Below are positions 1-11,509 of a DNA stretch of 64,000 nt, piece by piece. This DNA is from Maratus speciosus (taxonomy: Eukaryota; Arthropoda; Arachnida; Araneae; Salticidae). The DNA is taken from contig OZ010796.1 in NCBI GenBank assembly GCA_963932465.1, positions 81,477,292-81,541,291 on the forward strand. The letters are read 5' to 3'. Position numbers and translations under genes: made by a program. The notes below the pieces were generated by a model that saw only the letters and a list, made by a program, of their open reading frames with translations, ran no database searches and had not been told where the DNA came from. Each line of letters starts with the position of its first letter. The stretch's first letter is position 1.

Positions 1-255
1 TTATAGAGTTCGAAGAAATAAATTTTTCTCCCTCTCAGTTTTTCAATGTGCCTTACTCAATCAAGACGTATTTAATTCATATATGTTTTATGACGGCATG
101 GTTAACAAAAAAATTTACACATACAACACGGATAAAAAAAAAAAAAAAAAAAAAAAAATCATATTTGGTGTTTTTAATCGCCATATTTATTGGAAATATA
201 AAATATGTGGCAAATGAATGTTTTAGATATAGGAAGATACATTAATTAGTATGTA

Positions 256-1308
256 CAGTCATGGAAAAAAAGGTAAACACCCCTACTAACTCGGCAACTA
301 ATTATAATAGAAGAAAGTTACTGGTAGCAAACGATAGTAAATAAAGTCGACTTTTAAATGATGTACATAAAATTTGCTTAGGGGGCCATTTACAAATCAA
401 TAGCAGACAAAAATTTGTTTGTTTTTCAATGGCAACATCCAATTTTGACGACATATTTTAAATTATCGGTTCAAACAATGCCTAGAAACGAAATTTCTAT
501 TTATTTGGAAGATAAGTTTATTAATTATAAAGTTTCGAAATTTAGAGCTTCTAATGTTAAATTACATTTTCATATTTTTATTAATATCTTCTGAAATTAT
601 AATTCTAATGTGATAATTTTATGTGTGGTTGTAATACTATAAAGCCCAAACATAAAAACCTTGAATTTGTAATTTTAAAAACAATTTTTTTGATAGATTT
701 ATGTTTATTATGTCTTGCTTTATGCGAATTCTCAATTTGAATGTTTTCTTTACAACATTTTTCGAATAATCATTAAAAAATGTCAAAATGATGGTTTAAG
801 GGGGGTCATTTATGATGTTCAGAAAAGCATGATTTGGAAAAATATATTTTACTCATTTTATTATATTATTTGGGATGACAATAGACGAAACATATTAAAT
901 GAGTGAAAGGGTCCTATTGGCAAGAAATAATACGTTAATAGAAGTGACATAACCATTCTGTAGCATTTCAGCAATCGAGTACCGAACTTCAATGTGGATA
1001 CAGCCCTCAAAATAGGCTCATTTTAAAATAATTAATATCTCGGAAACTAATCGTACGAATTTCATGAAAATTTGGATTTAGACTAATTGAAGGGTGAAGA
1101 ATTTACTTATAGCGTCAAACTTGGGTATTGCTATGGGAGAAAAAAGTTTGGTTTCGTTTTAATATATAGATGGCCCTCTAAGCAAATTTTATATACATCA
1201 TTTAAAAGTAGACTTTATTTCCAATCGTTTGGTACCAGTAACTTTCTTCTACGATACTTTGTTGCAGAGTTAGTAGGGGGGGGGGGTTACTTTTTCCCCC
1301 CACGACTG
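256..1308. mobile_element. Tc1/mariner-type TIR element (non-coding)
   Basis: About 1.05 kb with long inverted ends: 256-405 is matched in reverse complement by 1165-1308 (both ends read CAGTCRTGG at the tip and share actaactcNgcaac, agaagaaagttactggta and aaatttgcttag). TA dinucleotides flank the element at 254-255 and 1309-1310, and the second copy of the host repeat near 5514-5530 gives the unoccupied site. TA target and CAGT-type ends suit Tc1/mariner. The interior has no recognisable transposase, so it is non-autonomous or decayed. A G11 run at about 1276-1286 sits in the right arm. Confidence 0.8.
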
Positions 1309-1354
1309 TACATAATGTCATTTTAAATTACCAGTCTTCTTTGTTTAATTCGTT

Positions 1355-2115
1355 TTTTAGCTCAAAGGCTATCAATGACTGGAAGCTAATGTGCCCGCAG
1401 GTTCTGTATGTACGTATGTATTTATGTACATGCGTAACACGATAACTCTTGATAGAAATATCCGATTTCTTTCAAATTTGTTTTCTGGGTTTATTCTGAT
1501 AAGGCGCTTGCCGGGTTTGTTTTAGGGATTCATTGGTTATGTATAATGTGGGTTGATACGGGGGCTAATTTCCCCTTATAAATGGGTTTTTCATGCAGAA
1601 TTATCAGATTTGCTTCAAATTTGGTATACCAGTTAATTCTGATAAGGCGATTCTTTGATTAGATTTGAAGGTTAATTGTTTAAGTATAAAGGGGGAATGG
1701 GGGAATAATACCCCCTTAATTTAGATAATTTTTTTTTTCCATTTTGGTCAGATTTGCTTCAAATGTGGTATACCAGTTAATTCTGATAAAGCGCTTCCCT
1801 GATTAGATTTGGAGGTTCATTGTTTTAGTATAAAGGGGCGTGGCTAATACCACCCCTTAATTTAGATAAATGTGTTTTTCTATCCGATTTGCTTTAAATT
1901 TGGTATACCGGTTTATTTTCATAAGGTGCTTCCCTGATGAGATTTGGAGGCTCATTGGTTAAGTATAAAGATGTGAAACACGGGGGGGGGGGGGGAGTAA
2001 TCCTCTCTTAATTTATTTTTCGAGGGGCATTATTCATTGAAATAATAGTATAATATTCAATTAGTGTGAATAGTCTGTGAGCTCAATGCCACCAGTTTAA
2101 CTGGGTACTTTTATT
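1355..2115 (+). repeat. Dispersed element with ~140-bp internal units, copy 1
   Basis: Starts with a segment containing gtgcccgcaggttctgtatg and cgataactcttgatag, followed by about four diverged units that each carry a gatttgcttcaaatttggta block, a gataaggcgcttccctgatt block, a ttcattggttaagtataaag block and then a G- or C-run. It closes with gaggggcattattc and a gagctcaatgccaccagttt tail. The same order recurs at 26190-26880 and 27050-27430. No coding capacity is seen. The G/C runs (for example 1982-1996) differ in length between units, as expected of slippage. Confidence 0.75.
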
Positions 2116-2399
2116 TTACTTTATTTAACAATATCCCATATAAATAATAAATCCGCAATTTGCCTAGGATATATTTGCGTCGTCTTATAACGACTTTTAT
2201 AGATTATGATGTACATACTTTAAGAAATGTATATCCCCCCCCCCCCCTTTTGTCCCGAAACCATATATTTTTAATTAGCAACAGAAATTTCAGGGTCTTT
2301 TTTTTTTTTTTTTTTTTTTTTTCATTTAAGCCCACGATCTCTCACTATGATTATCTTTTAAAAGTAACACAATAAAAATGATTAGCTTTTCAAATATTT

Positions 2400-2750
2400 T
2401 CCTTTTTGACACTTTCCAACAAAGTTATTAACACTTTCCAACAAAGTTAAAAAGTGTTTATGACTTCGGTTTGTCTGACCGTCTGTCCGCGCTCTAACTT
2501 TCGTAAATATACTCGGATTGCCCTGAAATTTTTGAATGTTATTGAGGTTTACCATAGTACGTTCCCTATTTCAAATGAAGTTTGCATCATGTTTAGTTCA
2601 GTTACAGGGACAGCCAAAAGTATTCCGTTACATTACGGACAATGCGAAAAAATCGTTTAAAATGATTTTTATGATATTTAATGCGCTCAATCTGTATTAC
2701 ATTAAACATTTTATTTATTCATGTATAGAGAAAAAATTCCTCCTTTAAAA
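2400..2750 (+). repeat. Dispersed repeat with cgctctaact block, copy 1
   Basis: A 19-base unit (acactttccaacaaagtta) is tandemly duplicated at 2408-2448. The following 250 bases (aaaagtgtttatgac, cgctctaact, gttattgaggtttaccatag, cgttacatta) align with 17165-17400. The family is unnamed; both copies are non-coding. Confidence 0.6.
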
Positions 2751-4164
2751 TTATGTATTATAATCTATTTCAAATATTTTAATGCTATTTTGATCAGAAT
2801 GAAGGGAAACAGAAATCGTGTTTTTCTATTTCAAATTTATGTCGACGACATGTTGATACGGCGACACTCAAGAGACTGAACAATGAATTTGCTTTCAATG
2901 CGAGTTTCTTTTGTGACAGTAGGATAATTTTTTATAGGCTGGTTTTTAAAAAAATTATTTAGATATCTAACCTGAAAAGAATATTTTCTGTTTTAGCCCG
3001 AGCATCAGCTTGAGGTTTTGTTTGTTTGAGGGGTTTTTTGTCTTCTATTGCGTACGAGTATAAAAGTCACGTTAGTGATTTTTCTGTTTATTTTGTATCA
3101 TGAAAGGTAACTGGTGCATCATGCAAAGTCACTTTCATTTGTAAGTAGATATAATTGTCGTGTATTGTTATTCTGATTGAAAGTAATCAAGCAGTGTTTC
3201 TCCTTTTTCTATAAAAGCATCGATTCTTTCCGATAACGGTGTCAAATTGTTAATTTAATCTGATTTTCAGGGACTCACCACAAAAGATTGTTATGAGGGA
3301 GGTATCGATTATACTTTAAGATATGCACTTTTATAGGAAATTGTAAAACATTGTTCCATTCTTCAGCATATAAATATTGATTTCTGTAAATTTCGGTCAT
3401 TGTTTCTTAAAAATGCATAACTGCGAACTATTCCTTTTTTGTGTTAACACTATTTCCTTACCATATTTAATGGCGGAATTCTGAAATTAATTAACATTAA
3501 AATATTAGGCAAAATTTACTATTTAGAAGGACTGATAACTAAAAATTGGAATAGTTGACAGCTAAGTATATACTGATAGATATATTTAAAATTTTTATTT
3601 TGCTGATGAAAAAAAATGCTTTAATTTTGCAAATAATGTACGAAATATAAATATGCAGATTGGAGTGATGGGGGGGGGGGGGGGTACGGTTGTTGTCCCG
3701 GTACAGCAGAATATTAGGGCTCCGGGAATTTTTTTGTTAGAAATTAAGCCCTGTCTATTAGTATAAATTTCAACCTGATGCTAAACTAAATTTTCCCTTT
3801 ATATAGTATATAATAAGCCTACAGATCAAAAATAGGGCTGTTGAAAGGAATTGGAATACCTATTTGGCTATGGACGGTAACTGCTGAAATCAGTTTTTCA
3901 AATGTTTTATCCGTTTTCTGAAATGTTTGCTAAATTATCTTATTTACCGTATTTCCCTGCTTGGAAGGTGTTTCATAATCTGTGCTTAACGCATGATTTT
4001 TCTTTCTTGTTTAATTTAAGAAAGGAAATCATAAATAATTATTTTCTTATTGTATGCTTTCAAAAAATCACTAACACATACCTTTATGCATCAACACAAA
4101 ATAAATTTTCGGCGTTTTTTTTAATCGTGAAGTGGAGGTTTATTTTAAAATAACACTTATTTTA
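2751..4164. other. AT-rich stretch with no gene
   Basis: No supported coding region on either strand; open frames are short and have no recognisable domain. One notable point is an uninterrupted run of 15 G at 3670-3684. A small GC-richer block at 3050-3130 (gtataaaagtcacgttag) resembles a TATA-type context, but no transcript can be inferred. Confidence 0.4.
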
Positions 4165-4520
4165 CGGCTGTTCTCAAAACCAAAGGGGCTACTTTATGAC
4201 ACATTTAATTCCTTTTTGTTCGGAAATTGGTAGGTATTGTTATACAGGAACTATCTTAGCGAAAGACGTTTTATATTTTTTGGTAAAAACAGAAGATCTT
4301 TCAGAAAATACTTTCAAAGTGGGCGTTTTTAACTGAATTTCCGAAGAGGATACCGCGAGAATAGGTAAAAACCGGTTGCCACGTGACCAAAACTGCTTAT
4401 CACTCTATACGTAATTTATTTATCAAAAAATGGAAAACCCATTTCAATTCCACATCGCTTCATTAGTCAGGCATGCCAATTTTATGTCTTTAAGTGGTAA
4501 ACATGAGTCAGAAATTGTGA
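4165..4520 (+). mobile_element. GGCTGTTCTC-family TTAA MITE, truncated copy A
   Basis: Begins CGGCTGTTCTCAAAACC after ttta and follows the family body (gaaaatactttcaaagtgggcgttttnaactgaattt, then cacgtgaccaaaa, then atcaaaaaatggaaaac), as in full copies at 20461-20900 and 45350-45769. The far TIR is missing or decayed. Confidence 0.65.
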
Positions 4521-5256
4521 ATAAATAACTTAAAAAAATCGTTACCTAATTTTATTTTTCTTATTAAAATATATATATATACATTGTTTGTTTTTTCGTT
4601 ACTAAACACATTAGTAATATATTTCCTCGTGAAATAACGCCCTTTTCTACTGAACTAGTGTCCTTTTTTGGGGTTATTACAAAGTGTTAATGTACATGAT
4701 GTTATTGTAAATACTTTATAGTTTTTATAATTTCTGTAATTACTAATTACTTATAATATTATTATTAAGGCCTAATAAAAACATAGATTTTGTCAGTAAT
4801 GACAGGACTAATTGTTTTGGAAAGCAAAAATTCTTGGTTGCTATTCTGTATTTAAACAAATGGGTTAAAAAACATAAAAGTCCGATTACAAAAAAAGAAA
4901 AAAAAAATTAATTTAAATAATAGAAAAGAAAATCAGATTTTTTATATCCTAGTTTAAGGTTTCACTTTCAGTTTTTCCATAAGAATTTTACCCCTTCAAC
5001 GGCTGAGAAGGTCTATTCTCAAAGCTGATAGACAACAGGAGTTGCGCTCAAATACCTGTCGCGCTCGTCGACTTAACCGTTCGTAGTTTTCTGCAGTTTT
5101 CTTCGAGTTTTGTTTTAGAAAAAGATTAGGTTTCCTTAGAGAGAATCCGCCGTCGTAGACAATCAGCCATAACAAAAATACCAACACACCATGCGTATTT
5201 TAATGATGAAGCGTTTCGTTTGCATGACACGGGTGAATTCTTATTTTTAATTGTTC
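4521..5256. other. Non-coding stretch with a weak minus-strand frame
   Basis: Contains a short TA run at 4570-4582. At 4996-5187 on the minus strand a 63-codon frame begins with a hydrophobic segment and continues with basic residues (KKTAENYERLSRRARQ). The frame lies in a locally GC-richer patch, but I recognise no family, so it is not called as a gene. Confidence 0.3.
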
Positions 5257-5920
5257 AATATATAGAGTTCGAAGTTCATTTCGATTAAATAATTTTTTTT
5301 CCCTCTTAGTTTTTCGGCGGGCGTTCCTCAATCAAGACGTACTTAATAAATATATGTTTTATTGCAGCAAGCTTAACAAAAAATTTACACGTGAAACACG
5401 AATAATACCAATATAAAAAATCATTTTTTTTTTATAGCCACAATTATTGGAAATATAAGGTATGTGGCAAATGAATGTTTTAGACATAGGAAGATACATT
5501 AATTAGACAGTATCTACATATATGTCTTTTCAAATTACCAATCTTTTTTATTTAACCATTATAGACTATTACAAATTACCTACAAAAATTGTGAAAGTAT
5601 AAGTAATAAAGGAATTTATTCATTGTCTTTAAAATTGATCCCCTTAAAATTTGCGACATGGATTTTAAAACATAGTAAAAGTAGTAAATATGGAAATTTG
5701 TGGAACCAAGATATATATATGATAGTATATAAAATTCCTGATTTGCCTATGGTGTATTTGCGTCGTCTTATGGCTTTTATAGATACAGATTTATGTATTT
5801 TAAAAAATGCGCTTTTTTTTTTTGTTACCCCGAACTTATATAGTTTTAATTTCCCTAAGAATGATAAAGGAAGATCTTCCACAAAGTCCACCCCCCCCCC
5901 CCCCTCAACCACGTAGACGC
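5257..5920 (+). repeat. Long dispersed repeat, copy B (uninterrupted)
   Basis: Same family as copy A at the window start, without the two insertions. It supplies the empty site for the element at 256-1308 and, less exactly, for the one at 1355-2115. It ends in a run of about 14 C near 5890-5904. Confidence 0.75.
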
Positions 5921-6470
5921 CTATGCCTCTTCATAAAAAAGAAGTGGTGTTTGTATCTGAAAGATATTTTTTAATGCAACAATATTGTTTAGTAAACGCA
6001 TTTCCATTAATTTCATAGAAAATTTTTTCCTTTTGTTATTTTAAATATATTTATTGGAAAGCTTGGTATGAGTTTTAGGTAAAATTTCCCGAATAGTTCA
6101 AATTTACAAAAATTGATGCTCTTTTTTTAATACACTTAAAAATATGATACATATATTATACTGTGCATTAAAAACCACAATTCTGAAATAGTTATCTTTA
6201 ACTTTGCGGAAGTGAGGAAGAGAACTTGCCGTCAATAAGTTAGCAGTTTTGTTCAAGAAGCCTGTCTATTTCCAAAATTTCGCCAAGTTAAAGATGAATC
6301 TCTACACTTTGTCTACTTGCTCGTATCCCCCAACCAAGTATAGCTATCAAATTTCCAAACTTCCGGTCAATCGATGATCAGTCAGTTACTTTTCTTTTAG
6401 AAGTTATCTCTAGTAGACGCCTACGAAAGCGAAGATTTTTCTTTATCATTACTGTTTTAGAAACGCGGCC
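5921..6470 (+). promoter_or_regulatory. Upstream region of the FLYWCH/MULE gene with a likely splice acceptor
   Basis: A pyrimidine-rich tract (tttttctttatcattactg) runs into TTTTAG ending at 6460, ten bases before the ATG at 6471. This looks like a 3' splice site in the 5' UTR, so transcription may begin upstream and include a non-coding exon. A tagacgcctat/c motif occurs at about 5913 and again at about 6413. No inverted terminal repeat for a MULE element was found here. Confidence 0.35.
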
Positions 6471-7865
6471 ATGCAGCAGATTAATGAAGTGAAAATCATG
6501 TACAGTCAAAGAGGCAAAACATTAGTCTTGTACTCTGGATATAAATTTTATAAAGCATATGAAGCGATAGAAGGGAATACATGGCGCTGCATCCAGAAAA
6601 AGTGCCCTGCAAGACTTTGCTTGGATGACAGTATGTCGACCATCTTAAAAGAAAATGCGATTCATAATCATGAAAAAAGCCAGAATTTAGAGCGAGAAAT
6701 ATTTTCAAATTCGTTGAAGAGAAAAGCGACAGAAGATTTATCACAAAAGCCGCAAAAGTTAATTTTCAAAGAAATGGAAGAGAATAGAGATCTTTCTGAT
6801 AATTTTACAACCAAAGACTTAAAGTGTTTAAAGGTAAACCTTTATAGGGCCAAGAGAAAAACCATTCCACGCTTGCCAAAATCTCAGCAAGAAGTTCATG
6901 AAGTATTAAATCAAATAAATGTGATATCTCATAAAGGAGAAAATATGATTAAAATAAATGATAGTGAAAACAATATAATCGTATTTTCAACTAACACAAA
7001 TTTGGAATATTTAAGCACAAAAAGTAAGATATTTGGAGATGGAACATTCACCTACTGCGTAAAATATTTCTACCAGCTTTTCACGATTCACACGTTGGAA
7101 AATGGAAATTATATACCATTGGTTTTTTTTCTCTTACCTAATAAGCAAATTCCTACGTATGAATCCATGTTCAAATATCTGAAAGAATTGTGCACGGATA
7201 AAACCCCCAATTTTTCCCCTAAAGAAATCGTTGTAGATTTTGAATCTGGAATTCATGATGCAGCAAAACGCATCTGGCCTACAATAAATATAGTCGGTTG
7301 CAGATTTCACCTAGCTCAAGCATGGTATAGAAATATTCAAAATAAGGGACTCAGTAATGAGTACCAGGATCCCGATTCCACAATTGGTAACTGGTTAAAG
7401 CAACTATTCGGGCTTCCTTTTTTGGACTCTGAAGAAGTAATGGAAAGCTTCGTCAATGACTTCATGGCAATTGAGCCATCAGATGAAAGAGTCTTCAAAT
7501 TTTCGGAATATTTAGACAAAACCTACATGTCAGATGGAGCCCAATTTCCTCCAACTTTATGGTCCTGTCCCAGTACAGAATCAGAACGCACGACGAACGC
7601 GTGTGAATCATTTCATTCGTATTACAACTCCCAATTTACATCGCCACACCCTAGTATTTTTACTTTCATAAATGTACTGAAATTCATACAGACTGACGTG
7701 TATGTCCGTCTCAATAGTGTAAATATAATTAAAACAACAACAAATTTGCATTTCAAAAAGAAGAAAGATGCCCTCGATAAAGCACTAGAATCATACAAAA
7801 CCAGACAAATAACAAGAATACAATTTTTAAAAATTGCCTCCCACCATTATAAGAAGAAAGTGTAG
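6471..7865 (+). CDS. FLYWCH zinc finger plus MULE-type transposase-like protein
   Basis: An intact single-exon ORF of 464 codons. Residues about 9-69 match a FLYWCH zinc finger: a GYKFYKA block, W38, C40, C45 in CPAR, and H65/H67 in HNH. Residues about 185-385 look like the MULE DDE domain: D190 in FGDGTF, D256 in VVDFESG, then CRFH with H280 and basic/aromatic residues after it, and E379 in TTNACESFH. In the family these residues form the DNA-cutting site, and the FLYWCH finger binds DNA. The ATG at 6471 is preceded by a purine at -3 and follows a plausible splice acceptor. There are no stops or frameshifts, unlike the other transposase remnants nearby. No TIRs or target duplication were found, and a foldback MITE begins 22 bp after the stop codon. 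It may be a recently active MULE that has lost its ends, or a domesticated gene; the sequence does not decide. Confidence 0.85.
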   Translation: MQQINEVKIMYSQRGKTLVLYSGYKFYKAYEAIEGNTWRCIQKKCPARLCLDDSMSTILKENAIHNHEKSQNLEREIFSNSLKRKATEDLSQKPQKLIFKEMEENRDLSDNFTTKDLKCLKVNLYRAKRKTIPRLPKSQQEVHEVLNQINVISHKGENMIKINDSENNIIVFSTNTNLEYLSTKSKIFGDGTFTYCVKYFYQLFTIHTLENGNYIPLVFFLLPNKQIPTYESMFKYLKELCTDKTPNFSPKEIVVDFESGIHDAAKRIWPTINIVGCRFHLAQAWYRNIQNKGLSNEYQDPDSTIGNWLKQLFGLPFLDSEEVMESFVNDFMAIEPSDERVFKFSEYLDKTYMSDGAQFPPTLWSCPSTESERTTNACESFHSYYNSQFTSPHPSIFTFINVLKFIQTDVYVRLNSVNIIKTTTNLHFKKKKDALDKALESYKTRQITRIQFLKIASHHYKKKV

Positions 7866-7886
7866 TAATATGCTTTCCTCTATTAA

Positions 7887-8119
7887 GTGTTCACACTAGT
7901 CACGCTGAGAAACTCTAACGTTAAGTTAATCCTGTCGGAGCGTTGTTTACAGATTTCTATCTCGCATTAAAAAAAAAAAAAAATTCCATTGGATAAGTGA
8001 GGTTGACATTTTTTTTGGTGCGTTTGTAGTTTTTTCAATTTTGGCTGTAGTTTTTTCATATGAAGATAATTTCGCTTTCAGTTCCGGTTCTAACTGGTTC
8101 CAAAAGTGAAACTATTTTC

Positions 8120-8161
<42 letters not shown>

Positions 8162-8326
8162 GCAACAAAAATCGAAAAAGTACAAACGCACAATAAAAGT
8201 TATCGATCACAGATTCGCAAAAGAAAATCATTTAAAAATATTAAAGTGCAGGTGAGAAATCTGTAAACAATCCTTCCATAGGATTAACATTAGCTTGAGC
8301 GTTTCTTTCGTGACTGGTGTAGGCTC
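7887..8326. mobile_element. Foldback MITE, TTAA target, copy 1
   Basis: Flanked by TTAA at 7883-7886 and 8327-8330. The two halves are inverted copies: tagtcacg, gttaatcct, gttgtttacagatttct on the left are mirrored by agaaatctgtaaacaa, aggattaac and cgtgactgg on the right. The centre is a ttcNggttctaactggttcc palindrome followed by an A-run at 8126-8159. Non-coding. It belongs to the same family as 8331-8775, 28159-28572 and the fragments at 18600, 60660 and 63150. Confidence 0.75.
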
Positions 8327-8330
8327 TTAA

Positions 8331-8676
8331 GGGGCTAGTTCCGTCACGCGAAAACAGTCGCTCGTTAATGTCAATCCATTGGGAGAATTTTTTTAAATAT
8401 CTCGTTTGGGTTTCAATATTTTTAAATGATTTATTTTGCATTGGATGGCTGAGGTAAGATCTCTACAAAGGCTGTTTTTTACTTTTTCTATTTTGTTTGT
8501 CGGTATTTTTATTTAGAATGCTTTCACTTTCGGGACCGTTTCCAAAATTGAAAGTATCCTAAATACAAATACAGGAAAACAACATCGAAAAAGTAAAAAA
8601 CGACATTTGTAGAAATAGACCTCAGCTATCCAATGCAAAATAAAATCCTTTAAAAATATTGAAATCTAAACGAAAT

Positions 8677-8723
<47 letters not shown>

Positions 8724-8775
8724 GACAATGGATTAACATTAGCGAGCGGTTATTTTTGCGTGACTGAAAGTATTA
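8331..8775. mobile_element. Foldback MITE, TTAA-type, copy 2
   Basis: Starts directly after the TTAA that ends the preceding copy, so the two are inserted back to back. Left arm: gtcacgcgaaaacagtcgct, attttgcattggat, ctacaaaggctgttttttac. Right arm: the same in reverse, interrupted by about 40 A (8681-8720). The right end (gcgtgactgaaagtattagg) lacks a clean TTAA. Confidence 0.65.
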
Positions 8776-8781
8776 GGCAGT

Positions 8782-8985
8782 ATTATATTGTATTGTAGCT
8801 GTGTATCTTATGTATTTTATTAACTAATATTATATTGTAACTGTGTATCTTATGTGTTTTATTAATTAATATTATATTGTAACTGTGTATCTTAGCCGTT
8901 TTACTAACTAATATATTATATTGTAACTGTGTATCATATGTGTTTTATTAACTAATATTATATTGTTATTATGTGTAATGTAACC
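8782..8985 (+). repeat. ~42-bp tandem repeat, about 4.5 units
   Basis: The unit attatattgtaactgtgtat followed by cttatgtgttttattaacta is repeated with small changes. No function can be read from it. Confidence 0.75.
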
Positions 8986-9902
8986 AGGATTTTTTAAAAT
9001 TTAAATATTGTAATATTCTAGAAATGATAAAATAAATAATAATAATAATAAATTATGGGAGATGTATTGAGCCAACCTCCACGTGGTATCTCCTGGGTAA
9101 CGCAAATAGGCTCAAAAGTACACAAATAAATACTATTAAAGAGCTCTTGCAGAACCAAATGTTTTACCAATGTTTTAAAATTATACACTTTTTTTTTCAA
9201 AGTGAAAATAAAAAGTATAATTACTGATAAAATTAAAGAATAAATACAAAAATAAAAAATCTCATTTCATAGTAACTATAATTAAAAAAAAAATCTATAT
9301 CTAGTAAAACTTAATAATGCAAATGTAATTAGATAAAAGTGCTCAGTTTCTCTAATGTTCAAATCAGCATGGCGACGTGGTGGTTCGAGTGATGCCCTCG
9401 CACCAGGCGCCGTAGATTAGGATAGGAGCAGGCAGCCTTCACCGGCGCCCGCCTTCATTATTACTGATGTACAGACGGTGTACATTACTCTTTAAGCTCT
9501 GAGGGGTGTATGTTTCGCTCATAAATAAAAATACGTATATCTACAATCAACTTTCTTTGATATTAACGAATAACACGATTTAGAGATTTAACTCCTCCTT
9601 TCCATATCTATATGGCAGCACCATATTCTGCAATATCTAGAAGCTTTTCCGAAATCACAAGAAAGAAAAATGTGAAGCATGTATTATGAAACACATCCCA
9701 ATAATTTATCACTAATCTCTTTGCTTTCACTTAAAAAAAAAGTAAATAATGAGATTTGTAAAACATTTTTATATAATCGAATTGCAAATATATAAGTTTT
9801 GCAAAAACTTTTAAGTAGCATTTTTTGTGTATTTTTGAGCCTATTAGCGTTACCCAGCAGTTCGGTTACATTACTGTACATAAACAATGATTGCCGGAAG
9901 TG
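8986..9902. other. Non-coding stretch with a GC-rich patch at 9371-9500
   Basis: Mostly AT-rich filler. The patch (for example catggcgacgtggtggttcg, ccaggcgccgtagattagg, tcaccggcgcccgcc) stands out in base composition and contains a B-box-like ggttcgag, but has no A-box partner or long frame. It could be a SINE or retroelement fragment; unclassified. Confidence 0.3.
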
Positions 9903-10302
9903 CGTTTACAATTGAAGAGCTGAGTGGATGAACATGTTATGCAACATTTTCTAAATATTTTTTTTATCTTTTGGATGAAAGCGTTATGAGGTATCCTATC
10001 ACACGGTGAAGCTAAAATACTAAGATTCTATTTAGTTTTGAAGATTTAAGAGATTATTCTTTAATATTTTAATATTTAATAATGTCGATAATATAAAAAA
10101 ATTTTAATATTTGAAAATTAAATATGAATAAGTTTTTCTGGGAGAGTTTAGTACCATACATGTTAATATATTAAACACATGGTATCAAACAGAAAATAAA
10201 TCATTAAAATTTACAGCAAAAACTTTCACCTCAAATTTCTTGAAATGTAATTTTTGTGACTTAACATGTTCTTTCACTTAGCTCTTCAATTGTGGTTGCG
10301 CG
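9903..10302. mobile_element. Small TIR element (unclassified MITE)
   Basis: The left end reads acaattgaagagctgagtgg then gaacatgtta; the right end (10258-10302) is the reverse complement (taacatgttctttcac, tagctcttcaattgt). About 400 bp and non-coding. The flanking target duplication is unclear. Confidence 0.5.
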
Positions 10303-10681
10303 TTTTTATATTTAACTAATTTTTTACCTATTACTTGCTACTTACAAATTCTGCAGATCCTATTCAGAAGATCTCGAGTACATTTCCATTTATTGATAAA
10401 AATTGCTAACTCAACGTAACATAGTAATAAATTGCTAACGCAACGGAGTGTCTACAAATGGATTGCAAAAATACATGCCACTCGACCTACAAGTGGAGGT
10501 AGGAGAGATAAACCGAGTTTAACAATTTTATATGGATGCTTTTGACGAGTTTTAAATTTCATTTTCCTGTAAGAGCTGTCTTTATCAGAATCATGTTCAG
10601 AGGCAGATTACCCATTAGGCTGGGTAGGTTGAAGACTAGATACTCAGAAGAAAAGAGGCCCCGGTGCTAAGATTTTCTTTC

Positions 10682-10714
<33 letters not shown>

Positions 10715-11509
10715 CATATTAGGCGGAAAAATATGTAATGCAAAGGACAAATTATGTGTGATATGCTTTGTCGTACTCATTTATGGAATTTTGAAAGTTA
10801 TTAATACTTAAATTGTATTATAAACGCTACCCCATTTTTAATTTTTTTCTAATTTTGATAAAAAGTCGTGGAATTTTTGGGGTTAAAATTTGTGTGATAG
10901 ATTTTCACAGCAGCAATGATACGATTTTGTAAGCAACTCGACGAACAATATCTTTTAAAGAAGCTTTTAAGTTTTAGTCAAGCGTTTTGTCTATTTTCGC
11001 TACTTAATTTTTAGCACCCTGGTCGTTACCCGATCCCCCCCCCCTCCCCTCACACACACATACGCACCTTTAAAGCCACCCCTGTATTTACAACTTTTGA
11101 AATATTCTAAATGTTATTTGATTGTTTTTGGGACGATTTCTGTTTATGTGTTTAAAATTTACGAATGTTACAACAATGCCCACAAAATTCAAAGAAACTT
11201 TATATTTAGTTAGGCCTAGTCGAATAATTTGTGATTAGACAGATACTTATTGAATGTTGCTGATAATCCACAAGAAAAATTAATTTATATCAGGGAGGAA
11301 GAAATCTTCGAAGTAAAATGGAATTCCTGCGGTTCAGGATATTTTGTATCATTTGAAATTCAATATTAAAGCGTATTATTGGAATAGATATGAAATATAA
11401 GAATTCGCGACTTGATTTAAATGTAGGAATAAAACTCATAGATCTTTATATCAAACTCACCGGAGCTTTGATTTACTGCTTCGTTTCAGGATTTTGAAGC
11501 AGAAAAAAT
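10303..11509. other. Non-coding stretch with repeat fragments
   Basis: Bases 10490-10605 (ggaggtaggagagataaac, tttaacaattttatatgga, gcttttgacgagttt, cagaatcatgtt) align with 59825-59995. A run of about 28 T at 10685-10712 follows a GC-richer segment (gaggccccggtgctaag) resembling the block before the T-run at 53866-53945. C-runs occur near 11033-11044. No gene seen. Confidence 0.4.

Larger units (their letters stand above)
1..2390 (+). repeat. Long dispersed repeat, copy A (split by two insertions)
   Basis: Bases 1-255, 1311-1350 and about 2135-2390 align in the same order and orientation to 5257-5912 (shared landmarks: atagagttcgaag, tcaatcaagacgta, atgttttagayataggaag, tatatttgcgtcgtcttat, then a C-run). 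The two blocks between these stretches are absent from the second copy, so they are later insertions. The family is not recognised and has no open frame of note. An A-run of about 25 bases lies at 134-158. Confidence 0.75.

Noticed and set aside
5616..5916. Paired open frames on both strands
   Set aside because: Both lie in a dispersed repeat and read through its T- and C-runs; no homology and no selection evident.
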